Shown here: in pieces, positions 17,151 to 26,027 of the stretch
Layout: the number at the start of each line of letters is the position of its first letter
Numbering within the stretch: position 1 is the stretch's first letter
Assembly (NCBI GenBank): GCA_944390735.1
Contig: CALXRL010000007.1
Span: 1 to 64,000, forward strand
Length of the DNA stretch: 64,000 bases
DNA from: an uncultured Victivallales bacterium
Lineage (GTDB): Bacteria > Verrucomicrobiota > Lentisphaeria > Victivallales > UBA1829
Direction: 5' to 3'
Made by a program: the position numbers and the translations under genes
Notes under the pieces: model-generated
What the model saw: only the letters and a program-made list of their open reading frames with translations
Database searches by the model: none
Told to the model about the DNA's origin: nothing

Positions 17151-17191
17151 CGGAGTTCTCTTCCCGCGGGGAGGGAACTCCGTTGTTGTTT
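17151..17191 (+). terminator. Terminator of the ychF-murJ operon
   Basis: CGGAGTTC (17151-17158) pairs with GAACTCCG (17175-17182), with a further CTTCCC/GGGGAG-type inner pairing, followed by TTGTTGTTT. Confidence 0.75.
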
Positions 17192-17270
17192 CCCCGCTCC
17201 GCTCCGGCGGTCGGCCGCTGGAAAACGCAGCCGGCGGATCGGAGGCGGAGAGGCGGATTGCGCGGGAGGA

Positions 17271-18323
17271 TTATGCCGGCATCTGCTGGCTGAGACAGTG
17301 CAGAGCGCCGCCTTCCAGAATGATGTCGAAACAATCAATCATTTCCACTTTATGACGCGGGAAGCAGCGGGAGAGGATCTCGAAGGCCTTTGCGTCATAT
17401 TTGTCGTTCCGATAGGAGGGGGCGAGAATGGCTCCGTTGAGGATCAGATAGTTCGTATAGGTGGCGGGGAGAACGGTTTCGCGCCAGCCTTCGGGTTCGA
17501 TCGGATCGGGACAGGGGAGGGGGATGATCTCGAATTTTTCGCCTTTCAAATTGCAGTTCCGTTCCAGAATGCGGATGTTTTCGCGGAGAATGTCGCGATT
17601 TCGTCCGGAGGGGGTGTCGTCAACGGCGGCGAGGATGGCGTCGTCGCGGATGAAGCGGGCGAGGGTGTCGATGTGTCCATCGGTGTCGTCCCCTTCCAGT
17701 CCCTGTTTCAGCCAGAGGACGTTTCTGGCGCCGAGCGCCGCTTTCAGAATGGTTTCCATCTTCTCTTTTCCGATTCCGGGGTTCCGGTTCGGATTGAGCA
17801 GGACCGATTCCGTGGTCATGAGGTCGCCGAGCGAGTTGATCTCCAGCGCTCCTCCTTCGCAGACGATCGGAATGGGGAAGCGCCTCATTTTCAGCACTTC
17901 CGCGAGACGTCCTGGGACGGCGTTGTCGGCATCCCAGGGCGGGAATTTTCCGCCCCAGGCGTTGTAGGTGAAATCGACGATTGCGCGTTCTCCGGTGGCT
18001 TCGTTCCGGACAAAGACGGGTCCGTGGTCGCGGCACCAGACATCGTTGGTCCGGATGTCGAAGATCCGGACATTGCCGATGGTCGCATTGGCTTCGCAGA
18101 GCTCCTCCCAGATGGCCTCTTCCGGAGCGTTCCCGCGGAGAATGCAGACTTTTTCAAAGCGGGAGATGGCGGCTGCGAACTTCGCAAAAATCTTCCGGAT
18201 TTCCGGCATGGTTGCCGGCCAGGTGGCCGGATTGTGCGGCCAGCTCAGGAAGACTCCCTCCTGACGGCTCCATTCCGGCGGCATGGCGAATCCGAAATCC
18301 GAGGGGGCGGAAAACTCAGTCAT
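17271..18323 (-). CDS. aguA: Agmatine deiminase
   Basis: Converts agmatine to N-carbamoylputrescine and ammonia in the cytosol. The 350-aa pentein-fold protein carries the conserved NDVWCRDHGP, the GDDTDGHIDT segment with the active-site Asp and His, and the catalytic cysteine C343 in GALHCLSQQ near the C-terminus. It overlaps aguB by 8 bases and is the second gene of a two-gene putrescine-synthesis operon, typical of organisms that make polyamines from arginine through agmatine. No arginine decarboxylase gene is in the window. Confidence 0.94.
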   Translation of the reverse strand: MTEFSAPSDFGFAMPPEWSRQEGVFLSWPHNPATWPATMPEIRKIFAKFAAAISRFEKVCILRGNAPEEAIWEELCEANATIGNVRIFDIRTNDVWCRDHGPVFVRNEATGERAIVDFTYNAWGGKFPPWDADNAVPGRLAEVLKMRRFPIPIVCEGGALEINSLGDLMTTESVLLNPNRNPGIGKEKMETILKAALGARNVLWLKQGLEGDDTDGHIDTLARFIRDDAILAAVDDTPSGRNRDILRENIRILERNCNLKGEKFEIIPLPCPDPIEPEGWRETVLPATYTNYLILNGAILAPSYRNDKYDAKAFEILSRCFPRHKVEMIDCFDIILEGGALHCLSQQMPA

Positions 18324-19176
18324 TGTATCTCCTCAGCAGATTCTGATAGGCGTCGATGCGGCGGTCGCGGAAGAAGGGCCACATCCGCCGATGCTCCTCC
18401 ATGGCATGCAGATCGCAGACGGCATAGAGAATCTCCTCGTGATCCTGCGAAGCCTCCGCGATGCGGTTGCCGTAGAAGTCGCAGATGAACGAACTTCCCC
18501 AGAAGCGAATTTCCCCCTCCCTGCCGACCCGGTTCACTGCCGCGTAGTAGCATCCGTTCGCGACGGAATGGGAGACCTGCGCATTTTTCCAGGCTTCCCG
18601 CTGGAGTCCGGCAAGGGCTTCCGGTTCCGAATCGATCCCGCCGATTGCCGTCGGACAGAAAATGATCTCCGCGCCGTCCAGCGCCGTCAGGCGCGCCGAT
18701 TCCGGATACCACTGGTCCCAGCAGATGATGACGCCGATTTTTCCGTAGCGGGTCTGCCATGCGCGGAAGCCGAGGTCGCCGGGGGTGAAGTAGAATTTCT
18801 CTTCAAAACCGGGATCCTGCGGAATATGCATTTTCCGATATTTTCCGAGGAAGGTTCCGTCGGCGTCAATGATCGCCGCGGTGTTGTGACAGAGTCCGGG
18901 GGCGCGGCGTTCGAACAGCGACAGAATCAGCACCACCTGGTACTGGCGGGCGATTGCGGAAAAATGTTCCGTCACCGGTCCCGGGACCGGTTCGGCAAGA
19001 TCGAAGGTCGCCGGATCCTGCGTCCGGCAGAAGTAGGGCGTGAAGCAGAGTTCCTGCGTGCAGATGATATTCGCGCCGTTTTCCGCGGCTTCCGCGATCC
19101 GTTTTTCATGTTCGGCGATGGATGCTTCCCTGGTCTCGAAGGCGCGGCTTTGCAAAAGGGCGATTGTTACGCTCAT
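18316..19176 (-). CDS. aguB: N-carbamoylputrescine amidase
   Basis: Nitrilase-superfamily enzyme that hydrolyses N-carbamoylputrescine to putrescine, CO2 and ammonia. The 286-aa protein has the Glu-Lys-Cys triad: E42 (CTQEL), K115 (YRKMHIP) and C152 (IICWDQWYPE). The start is the ATG at 19174-19176, with AGGAGG 5 bases upstream; the frame is open further upstream but without start signals. It is first in the aguB-aguA operon. Family length and motifs agree closely with AguB rather than with other carbon-nitrogen hydrolases. Confidence 0.94.
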   Translation of the reverse strand: MSVTIALLQSRAFETREASIAEHEKRIAEAAENGANIICTQELCFTPYFCRTQDPATFDLAEPVPGPVTEHFSAIARQYQVVLILSLFERRAPGLCHNTAAIIDADGTFLGKYRKMHIPQDPGFEEKFYFTPGDLGFRAWQTRYGKIGVIICWDQWYPESARLTALDGAEIIFCPTAIGGIDSEPEALAGLQREAWKNAQVSHSVANGCYYAAVNRVGREGEIRFWGSSFICDFYGNRIAEASQDHEEILYAVCDLHAMEEHRRMWPFFRDRRIDAYQNLLRRYND

Positions 19177-19212
19177 GTTTCCTCCTGTTGCATGTGTTGA
19201 TCTAGCCTCCGA

Positions 19213-19241
19213 ACTATAACGCATCGGTGCGGAATGTGCAA
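19213..19241 (-). promoter_or_regulatory. aguBA promoter
   Basis: Minus strand: TTGCAC (19236-19241), 17-base spacer, TATAGT (19213-19218). It lies 37 bases upstream of aguB. Confidence 0.6.
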
Positions 19242-19357
19242 ATCGGAAACGGGATTTTTCATCAAAAGCAAATCTTCCGACTTCTCCGACTCGCCGGAGA
19301 GGAGGCCGGATCAGCGGATCGGATTGTTTTTTCCGTGAAAAATCCTGTTCCGCCCGT

Positions 19358-19386
19358 TTGCTTCCCGCCGGATCGCGTGATCTAGT
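19358..19386 (+). promoter_or_regulatory. Candidate promoter of the PfkB kinase gene
   Basis: TTGCTT (19358-19363), 17-base spacer ending in TGA, then TCTAGT (19381-19386): an extended -10 with moderate matches, 30 bases before the start. Confidence 0.4.
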
Positions 19387-19415
19387 ACCATCCAAAAAAA
19401 GGAGGGTGCGGTGAT

Positions 19416-20315
19416 ATGAGAATTCTGAATTTCGGTTCGCTGAATGTGGATCATGTGTACAAGGTCGCCGATTTTGTGAAGCCGGGAGAGACGATCTCGG
19501 CGGAAACCTACTCCCGGTTCTGCGGAGGAAAGGGCCTGAATCAGTCGATTGCTCTGGCTCGGGCGGGGGCGAAGGTGCTTCACGCGGGACGCATCGGTTC
19601 CGACGGACTTTTCCTGAAGGAGAAACTGGAAGCTTCCGGTGTCGACTGCTCCCTTCTGGAAGTCGCTGCGGAGGAACCGACGGGACATGCCGTCATTCAG
19701 GTTTCCGCGAAAGGCGAGAACTGCATCGTCCTCTTCGGCGGCGCCAACATGCGGATTGCGGAAGAGCAGATCTCCCGGTCGATTCAGTCGATGGAGCGGG
19801 GCGATATCCTGCTTCTTCAGAACGAGATCAGCCGCATGGGGGAGATCATGGAAGCCGCCGACGGTGCCGGACTGCGGATCTTTTTCAATCCTGCGCCGAT
19901 GAATGAACGGGTTCTCTCCTATCCGATGGAACTTGTGGATACTCTGATTGTGAACGAGATCGAAGGAGCCGGACTGGCCGGCGCCGATCCGGAAAGCGGA
20001 CCGGAACAGGTGATCCGTTCTCTTCGGACAAAGTATCCGGCCGCCAATCTGCTGATGACTCTGGGGGCGAGCGGAGCCATGTATCTCGGGCACTCGGAGG
20101 AGCGAGAGGTGTTTGTCCCGGCATCGAGCGTCAGGAAGGTGGTGGATACGACTGCGGCCGGGGATACGTTCATCGGCTATTTTCTGGCGGAGACGGCTCT
20201 CGGCGCTTCTCCGGAGACGGCGATGAAAACGGCGGCAGCGGCATCCGGACTCTGCGTGGGACGCCTCGGCGCGGCGGATTCGATTCCGTTCCGGCACGAA
20301 CTCCGCGGCGGTTAA
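19416..20315 (+). CDS. PfkB-family sugar kinase (ribokinase-like)
   Basis: A 299-aa cytosolic kinase. GGKGLNQ at 37-43 is the N-terminal PfkB signature and DTTAAGDTF (244-252) is the C-terminal one, with catalytic base D250 and the anion-hole AAG. Best resemblance is to ribokinase, but the substrate (ribose, another pentose, fructose or a nucleoside) cannot be fixed from sequence alone; no ribose transporter is adjacent. AAGGAGG precedes the ATG. It ends on the same TTAA as the convergent flavodoxin gene: both stop codons lie within 20312-20315. Confidence 0.88.
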   Translation: MRILNFGSLNVDHVYKVADFVKPGETISAETYSRFCGGKGLNQSIALARAGAKVLHAGRIGSDGLFLKEKLEASGVDCSLLEVAAEEPTGHAVIQVSAKGENCIVLFGGANMRIAEEQISRSIQSMERGDILLLQNEISRMGEIMEAADGAGLRIFFNPAPMNERVLSYPMELVDTLIVNEIEGAGLAGADPESGPEQVIRSLRTKYPAANLLMTLGASGAMYLGHSEEREVFVPASSVRKVVDTTAAGDTFIGYFLAETALGASPETAMKTAAAASGLCVGRLGAADSIPFRHELRGG

Positions 20316-20812
20316 GATCCGTTGCCGGGGAGGTCCAGCAGCGGACGGAAGGTTTCCAGCGCCCGGGCCAGATCGATCTCGTTCGGATGTTTCTGAGCCT
20401 CCGCGACCCGTGCCGCTTTTTCCGGTGTCCACGCATGAGGGGAGGTGGACGGACGGCGTTTCATCTCTTCGATTCTCCGGCTGGTGTAGCGTCCCTGGCA
20501 GGAGAATGTTGTAACGATGTCGCACTGATCCAGAAGCTCCGCGGTCCGCTGGAGGGCGCGCGACCTGGCCGGATCGGCGCCCATGGTGAGGAAAAGACCG
20601 ATTTTCTGTCGTCTGCATCGCTTCAGGTAGGGTAGCATCGGGGAATCGGGGAGTCCGTTGTAGACCCCGGAACCGAGGAGCAGAAGGTCAAAGGTTTCCG
20701 GGTCCGGGGCCTGTTCCACGGGAACAGCCTCAAGACGGAACGCCGAAGCCAGAGCGCGGGCAATGCGTTCCGTATTTCCGGTTCGGCTTGTATAAACGAT
20801 TCCAGCTTTCAT
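20312..20812 (-). CDS. Flavodoxin-like protein
   Basis: A 166-aa protein of the flavodoxin/menaquinone-dependent protoporphyrinogen oxidase type. The N-terminal SRTGNTERIA (about 9-18) is the FMN-phosphate loop, and LLLGSGVYNGLPDSPM resembles the second FMN loop. It is presumably an electron carrier or NAD(P)H:acceptor oxidoreductase in the cytosol. The ATG at 20810-20812 has GGAGG 7 bases upstream; a longer frame upstream has no start signal. Single gene. Confidence 0.85.
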   Translation of the reverse strand: MKAGIVYTSRTGNTERIARALASAFRLEAVPVEQAPDPETFDLLLLGSGVYNGLPDSPMLPYLKRCRRQKIGLFLTMGADPARSRALQRTAELLDQCDIVTTFSCQGRYTSRRIEEMKRRPSTSPHAWTPEKAARVAEAQKHPNEIDLARALETFRPLLDLPGNGS

Positions 20813-20901
20813 GAATGGTCCTCCCGGGAAATGGAATGTAGCACAGTCCGGCTCAATTGCAAGAGCATTCCGGCGGGAGGAAAAGTTTTCCCGGAAAGAA
20901 T

Positions 20902-20930
20902 TTGACATTTGGCGGATTCCGGGATATGAT
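20902..20930 (+). promoter_or_regulatory. Strong sigma-70-type promoter
   Basis: TTGACA (20902-20907), exactly 17 bases, TATGAT (20925-20930). A start near 20937 gives a leader of about 30 bases to the small secreted-protein gene. Confidence 0.8.
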
Positions 20931-20968
20931 AGAAACATTCATCAAATTCAGAATAAGGAGGAGAGCCG

Positions 20969-21439
20969 ATGAAGTATCGCAGTGTGATTTCTGCCATTCT
21001 GTGCGCGGGAGCCGTGTGTGTTTCCGCCGCCGACGTGAAGATTTCCGGTTTGACGGGAAGCGTGAAGGTCGCGAAGATTCAGGAGAAGGCAAAGGCCCGT
21101 ACGACCGGCGGATCGTTTGTCTTCACAAAGGTTCCGGAAGCGCTGAAGGGACTTCAGATTGTCACGACTTCGCGCGGTGCGCTGAATAAGCCGGGAGCGG
21201 GGTTCACGGTTGAGATCGATCAGCCTGCGACGGTCTATCTGCTTGTTCATGACCGCGGCAATCCGACGATTCCCGCCGGATGGAAGAAAACGTCGATGAG
21301 GGTTGTCTGGAATGCCGGATCCGATGACGTGTACGAAAAGCTTGTCAAAGCCGGAAAGATCGAGGTACCTGCGCACAACGGCAAATCCGGAGCCTACTAC
21401 GGGGTTCCCTGTGCGCTGGTGATCCGGCCTTCGAAATAA
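20969..21439 (+). CDS. Small secreted protein of unknown function
   Basis: 156 aa with a Sec signal peptide (charged MKYR, hydrophobic core, cleavage likely after VSA near residue 20). The mature part is beta-rich, with a FTVEIDQPATVYLLVHDRG-like strand and PAGWKKTSMRVVW; it resembles small beta-sandwich modules found with secreted glycosidases, but I cannot name the family. It stands as a single gene between a consensus-like promoter and a strong terminator, so it is probably well expressed and discrete. AAGGAGGAG precedes the ATG by about 7 bases. Confidence 0.85.
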   Translation: MKYRSVISAILCAGAVCVSAADVKISGLTGSVKVAKIQEKAKARTTGGSFVFTKVPEALKGLQIVTTSRGALNKPGAGFTVEIDQPATVYLLVHDRGNPTIPAGWKKTSMRVVWNAGSDDVYEKLVKAGKIEVPAHNGKSGAYYGVPCALVIRPSK

Positions 21440-21467
21440 GCGGAGAATTTTTCCGGAAGGATTCCCG

Positions 21468-21492
21468 GGCTGTCCGTCTGGACAGCCTTTTT
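21468..21492 (+). terminator. Rho-independent terminator
   Basis: GGCTGTCC (21468-21475), four-base loop, GGACAGCC (21480-21487), then TTTTT. It separates the small secreted protein from the esterase gene. Confidence 0.9.
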
Positions 21493-21505
21493 CAAGAGGT
21501 GGAAA

Positions 21506-22264
21506 ATGAGAATGGTGAACAATCTGGTTTATCAGTCTGCGTGGGGGGAGCGCGGACTGGGGGATTTGTATCTGCCGGACACTCTTTCGGAGCGGACGCC
21601 GGCGGCATTGACGATTCATGGCGGAGGATGGTCGGCCATGGAGAAATCGAGTTTTGCGGGGGTTGCGGAGTTCCTCTGTTCGCTTGGGTACGCGGTTTAC
21701 AACATTCAGTATCGTCTGTCGACGATTTCGCACTGGCCCGCGTGCGGGGACGACTGTCTGGAGGCTGCCGGATTCTTTCTGAATGCCGATGTGCCGGAGC
21801 TGGCCGGATTTGACCGGAGACGCATTCTTGTGGTTGGAGCCTCGGCCGGAGGACATCTTGCGCTGATGACGGGGCTCCGGCTTCCGGCGGAGCGGGTTTC
21901 CGGAATCGTATCCATTTCCGGGATCGGGGATCCGAAGGAGGATTGGAAAATTGCTCCGGAACGTTACCGTCTGCTTTTCGGCCATGAGCCGTCCGAGTCG
22001 GATTTTGCGGCGATCTCGCCTGCGAACTACCTGACAAAACAGAGTCCGCCGATTCTCTGCACACATGCTCTTTATGATACCGTTGTGCCGATTGAGTCCG
22101 CCAGGGTGTTCGTTTCCGCTGTCGAGAAGAATGGAACGCGGATCGAAACCTATTATTACAATCGCGGCAATGACGGGCACTGCATCTGGATTCCGGGCAG
22201 TGTTCCGCACAAACTGCATCGCGACATTGAAGAGCGGATCGAATCCTTTCTTCGAACTCTCTGA
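21506..22264 (+). CDS. Alpha/beta-hydrolase, acetylesterase-like
   Basis: A 252-aa hormone-sensitive-lipase/carboxylesterase-type hydrolase. HGGGW (38-42) forms the oxyanion hole, GASAGG carries the nucleophile serine near 113, and the acid and histidine are likely D in HALYDTVVP and H in NDGHCIW. Without a signal peptide it is probably cytosolic and could deacetylate imported oligosaccharides. It starts 14 bases after a terminator, so it depends on readthrough or its own undetected promoter. GAGGTGG precedes the ATG. Its 3' end faces the beta-helix gene; the 86 bases between contain CCGAACGTTCGG and other short palindromes but no clear T-tract terminator. Confidence 0.85.
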   Translation: MRMVNNLVYQSAWGERGLGDLYLPDTLSERTPAALTIHGGGWSAMEKSSFAGVAEFLCSLGYAVYNIQYRLSTISHWPACGDDCLEAAGFFLNADVPELAGFDRRRILVVGASAGGHLALMTGLRLPAERVSGIVSISGIGDPKEDWKIAPERYRLLFGHEPSESDFAAISPANYLTKQSPPILCTHALYDTVVPIESARVFVSAVEKNGTRIETYYYNRGNDGHCIWIPGSVPHKLHRDIEERIESFLRTL

Positions 22265-22350
22265 CCCGGGATTCCGGGGATTCCCGAGGCGCAGTCTCCG
22301 AACGTTCGGATTCGGAGCGCGCCCGGGATAATCACGATTTTTCTTCTTTG

Positions 22351-23754
22351 TCAGGGTGTCGCGGATGCGTGACGCTTCAGGCGTTTCACCATGTCTGCGT
22401 CGGCTCCGGCATCCGGATAGCTCCTCAGAACGGCGGAAGGATCCCAGACCGAATGGAGATCCTGGGACTTCGCCGCCTGAAATTCCGCCAGGGTCCGGTA
22501 CTGCGCCGGACGGAAAAGATAATTCTGACTGTTCTGCCGGTTTCCTTCTCCCGTATAGTTGCCTTCGCCGAAGGAGGAGACAATCGTTCCGCAGTTCAGA
22601 AACAGATTGTTTCTGCTGGCAATGCGTCCCTTCTGATGAATGGCAAACACCGTCCGGAAACCGATGGCGGTGCATCGCTCCATCGAAACCGCGGCGGTGC
22701 CGGCGACCAGAACGGCCGTGTTCGTTTCCGGTTTGCCCAGATTGACCAGCACGCAGTTCTTCAGAGTCACATTCGACTCCTTTTCCGAGGTGACCGCTGT
22801 GCCGTGACGAACGCGGATGATGCAGTTCTCAAGATAGGCGTCGGTATGATAAAACTGGACGTCGTTGCGGAAGACATCGTCCTCCACAATGCAGTCGATG
22901 TAGCGGACGTTCGAGCGCCGGATGCTCCCCTTCCAGGGCATGGCAACGTCGACGATCCCTCCTCCCGCATTCCCGTGGAAGCGGGAGTTCTTCACGACGA
23001 TTTCCGACGCATGCGCGCTGATCCCCTGATCCATGTTCCGCGTCCCTTCGACCCCCTCAAACACCACTTTTCTCCACGCGGAGTCGAATCCGTCGCAGGG
23101 ATAGTATTCCGCCCGGATGTTGCGGATCGTCACATAGTCCACGCTTTCCACGCAGACCGCGTAATCGCCGAAGGGGGTTTCCAGCTTTACATCGCCGGGA
23201 GTTTTCCCCGCCTCCAGCCGGACGTGGAGCTGATTGTGTTCGGGCGTTTTTTTCGCTCCGAACACCTTGGTCAGAACGTAGGAGTTCGGGACAAGGTCCG
23301 CTTTCGATTTTTTCCAGGGAAGCGGTTTCCCGTCCGCAAAGACGATCGGAAAGCCCGACCAGTACCCCTGCTGATCCATGACCCATGCGTTGTTTCTGAG
23401 CGTGAGGGTATAGGTGTCGCTGCCGGTTTTTTTCCAGTCGGAGAGGGGACGGTGACGCAGTCCGCTGAAACGCGCACCGTGTCCGTCCACAATGGTCGGA
23501 CGTCCGGGCTTCCCGGCCAGATGGCTGTTCTTTGCGGAAAAATGGATCGGTTCCGTGTAGGGCCGGGCATTCGGCTTCAGGTGCAGCGTGTCGCCGGATG
23601 CCAGAAGCTCCATGCCGCGGCGGATCGTCCGGACAGGCGCGGAAATGGTGCCCGCCGCACGATCGCTGCCGTTCACATTGTCCACATAGACATCCTTCGC
23701 CGCAAGTGTGCCGCCCAGCAGCAGCGGAAACAGAATCAGCGCAGTCCGTTTCAT
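22351..23754 (-). CDS. Secreted right-handed beta-helix protein
   Basis: 467 aa with a signal peptide (cleavage likely after LAA near 19). It begins KDVYVDNVNGSD, the usual opening of pectate-lyase-like parallel beta-helix proteins, and contains repeating strands such as VTIRNIRAEY, IVVKNSRFHGN, YLENCIIRV, VTLKNCVLVN and SRNNLFLN. The fold is typical of polysaccharide lyases and GH28/GH110-type hydrolases, or of mannuronan epimerases; catalytic residues could not be assigned. It is the last gene of operon 1, 3 bases after the GH71-like gene. Confidence 0.82.
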   Translation of the reverse strand: MKRTALILFPLLLGGTLAAKDVYVDNVNGSDRAAGTISAPVRTIRRGMELLASGDTLHLKPNARPYTEPIHFSAKNSHLAGKPGRPTIVDGHGARFSGLRHRPLSDWKKTGSDTYTLTLRNNAWVMDQQGYWSGFPIVFADGKPLPWKKSKADLVPNSYVLTKVFGAKKTPEHNQLHVRLEAGKTPGDVKLETPFGDYAVCVESVDYVTIRNIRAEYYPCDGFDSAWRKVVFEGVEGTRNMDQGISAHASEIVVKNSRFHGNAGGGIVDVAMPWKGSIRRSNVRYIDCIVEDDVFRNDVQFYHTDAYLENCIIRVRHGTAVTSEKESNVTLKNCVLVNLGKPETNTAVLVAGTAAVSMERCTAIGFRTVFAIHQKGRIASRNNLFLNCGTIVSSFGEGNYTGEGNRQNSQNYLFRPAQYRTLAEFQAAKSQDLHSVWDPSAVLRSYPDAGADADMVKRLKRHASATP

Positions 23755-23757
23755 TCG

Positions 23758-25995
23758 TTATTTTCCTTTCGTTGCGGTTTCCAGTGTGATTTCAAGATCG
23801 TGAAGATCAATTCTGCCGCCGTAGGCGTTGACGCAGCCGATGAAGAAGATCCGTTCCCCCTTGCGGACCGGAATGTTCTTCAGCGAGATCCGGTCGAGAA
23901 TCGGCTTCTTCGGCGGATAGTTCCCGTCGAAGAGAACCGTGGTGCCCTTTTCCACGGTGAAGCGGATTTTCCCGTGTCCGGGAGCGTCGGATTTGAGCTG
24001 ACCCGTGATGCCGACCGATCCGTCCACCGGACTCTTCCACGCAATGATGTTCAGACTCTGCGGCCGGAGACTGAAGCATTCATACCGGCTTCCGTCCGGA
24101 TTCTTTCTGCGCAGCAGTTCGCCGCGACCCTGCGGATATTGACGAAGACTGGCAAGCGGAGGAAAATGTCCCATCATGCCCTGACCGTTGCTTTCCGGGC
24201 AGAACAGATAGTTCCCGTCGTGGGGAATGTTTCCGATTTTCCCCTGCTTGTAAAGGTAGTACCAGACGGGCGAATCCCATTCGTCGCGGTCGGGATTGAG
24301 GGAATAGCCGCGCTTGTGGATGTCGGCGAGTTTCCAGACACATCCCGCACGATACTCATGGCGGGCTTTGAGCGGATTGGTCTGCTGTTTCCATTCGTCG
24401 AGATTGGAGATGCCGTCGCAATCAGGATCGGCGGAGGGATCGGCGATCGTCGCACTTCTCATCAGGGGAAATTCGCCGAAGTAGTACATTTCAAACCAGT
24501 TCGGGAGTCCGTCGTCGTCGAGGTCCCCGTATTCGCTGTAATAAAGGGGCTTGTCGTTCGGGAAATCGCGCTGCCACTCCCGCTCGAAATTGCTGCTGAA
24601 GCAGACCATGCTGCAGTCTTCGCGGAACGGTTTGGCGGAGACCTGTTCCGGAGCGGTGACCTTCAGCACCGCCTCCTTTCCGTTTCCGCGGCGGAGTTCG
24701 GCGGAGACTTTGCCCTCCTGAAGAGGAAACTGTTTGTAAAACATTCCGGCCGGAGCCTGAAATTCCCCGTATCGTTCCACATGGACCGTTCCCGGTTCCC
24801 GCAGAAGGGTCAGCACTTCGAGCACTCCGTCGACCCGGCGTCTCTGCTGGAAGGGATAGGACTCGCTTTCATTTGTGTTTCGACGGAAGATCAGGTGGAT
24901 CGCCTCTTCCCGGACCTCCGGCTTTCTCCCGAGTTTCCACCAGTCGATGAAATAGCAATTGACATTGAGGATCGTATAGTTCGTGCTGTATCCCGGGGCA
25001 AGCACAGTGTCTTCGCCGTAGTCGTTCCAGGTGGTGAACTGAATGAGGGTGGACTGATTCTCCCGCGCGGATCTCCAGCGGTCGCGCAGCAGATCCAGCC
25101 CCTTGTACGAGACGAGTCCGCCGCCCTTGTTGTTGTACTGGAAGATCACGGGTTCGCACCATTCGGCTTTTCCGCGTTTCACGTTGTCCGCAATGAGTTT
25201 CCGGAAATCCGGCCAGTCGGATCCGGTGAATGCGCCGACCGCGTCAAAGTTTTCTCCCGCCCATCGTGCGCAGGCGGCAAGCATCTCCGGATTCCGGCGG
25301 TTGCGGAGTCCTTCGCGGTCGAAGCAGTAGTGGATGTACAGCGGAACGCCGACCGCTTTTTCCAGTTCCCGGTAGGCGTCGGAACAGCGTTTCCACTTTT
25401 CGGGCCCTTCGGGAAGGTTCCGAACCTCCGCCGGATTGTAGAGACCGCAGGAGCCGTAGCCGAAAATCAGAATCTTTCCGTTTCGGCGCGCCAGATTCGG
25501 ACTCTTTCCATGTTCCTTCACCAGATAGCGCACGGTGTCGGTGATCTGTTCCCTCATATCGCCGGGAACTTTGCCGCGGGGATGGCAGGAGGGATCCAGA
25601 CAGATGGTCAGATAGAAGGGAACCTTCATCCGTTCGGCGGCTCGGATCAGATGGCCGAGAACCTTTTTGGCTCCATCGCCTCCGGCCCAGGCGTCGATGG
25701 CGAATCCGTCGATTCCTCCCCGCATGGCGCGCCGGATCTCCAGTTCCGCGCTTTCGTCCGGCGTGAGGTCGCGTTCCTGCGGAGTCAGAGCAAAGTTGGT
25801 GAAGCGTCCGCCGATCCGGTCCACCATGCTTCCCCGGTCATGACGCACGCGGGGGGTGTCCTTGCGCATGTGAATCTGAATGGGTCCGTATCCGGCGGGG
25901 AAGCAGCCCATGTAGTGGGCAAAAATCGTTTTTTCCGCGGCGAACCCTCCCGCGGTCAGAAGGGACAGCGCGAATGCTGTGAGAATCCGTTTCAT
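23758..25995 (-). CDS. Secreted GH71-like glycoside hydrolase with calcium-binding repeats
   Basis: 745 aa with a signal peptide (cleavage after GFAA near 20). Residues about 22-400 resemble the GH71/GH99 barrel (FAHYMGCFP, GGIDGFAIDAWAG, YLTICLDPS, GKILIFGYGS), a fold known for alpha-1,3-glucanases and endo-alpha-mannosidases. Two thrombospondin type-3/EF-hand-like loops follow (DLDDDGLPNWFEMYYFG and DPDCDGISNLDEWKQQTNP), then a beta-sandwich to the end (about 580-745). It is the third gene of operon 1, 32 bases after the pseudopilin. Alpha-glucan or alpha-mannan cleavage is plausible; specificity is not known. Confidence 0.75.
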   Translation of the reverse strand: MKRILTAFALSLLTAGGFAAEKTIFAHYMGCFPAGYGPIQIHMRKDTPRVRHDRGSMVDRIGGRFTNFALTPQERDLTPDESAELEIRRAMRGGIDGFAIDAWAGGDGAKKVLGHLIRAAERMKVPFYLTICLDPSCHPRGKVPGDMREQITDTVRYLVKEHGKSPNLARRNGKILIFGYGSCGLYNPAEVRNLPEGPEKWKRCSDAYRELEKAVGVPLYIHYCFDREGLRNRRNPEMLAACARWAGENFDAVGAFTGSDWPDFRKLIADNVKRGKAEWCEPVIFQYNNKGGGLVSYKGLDLLRDRWRSARENQSTLIQFTTWNDYGEDTVLAPGYSTNYTILNVNCYFIDWWKLGRKPEVREEAIHLIFRRNTNESESYPFQQRRRVDGVLEVLTLLREPGTVHVERYGEFQAPAGMFYKQFPLQEGKVSAELRRGNGKEAVLKVTAPEQVSAKPFREDCSMVCFSSNFEREWQRDFPNDKPLYYSEYGDLDDDGLPNWFEMYYFGEFPLMRSATIADPSADPDCDGISNLDEWKQQTNPLKARHEYRAGCVWKLADIHKRGYSLNPDRDEWDSPVWYYLYKQGKIGNIPHDGNYLFCPESNGQGMMGHFPPLASLRQYPQGRGELLRRKNPDGSRYECFSLRPQSLNIIAWKSPVDGSVGITGQLKSDAPGHGKIRFTVEKGTTVLFDGNYPPKKPILDRISLKNIPVRKGERIFFIGCVNAYGGRIDLHDLEITLETATKGK

Positions 25996-26027
25996 CAGGA
26001 ATCCTTTCTTTTCAATAGGTTGAATGA

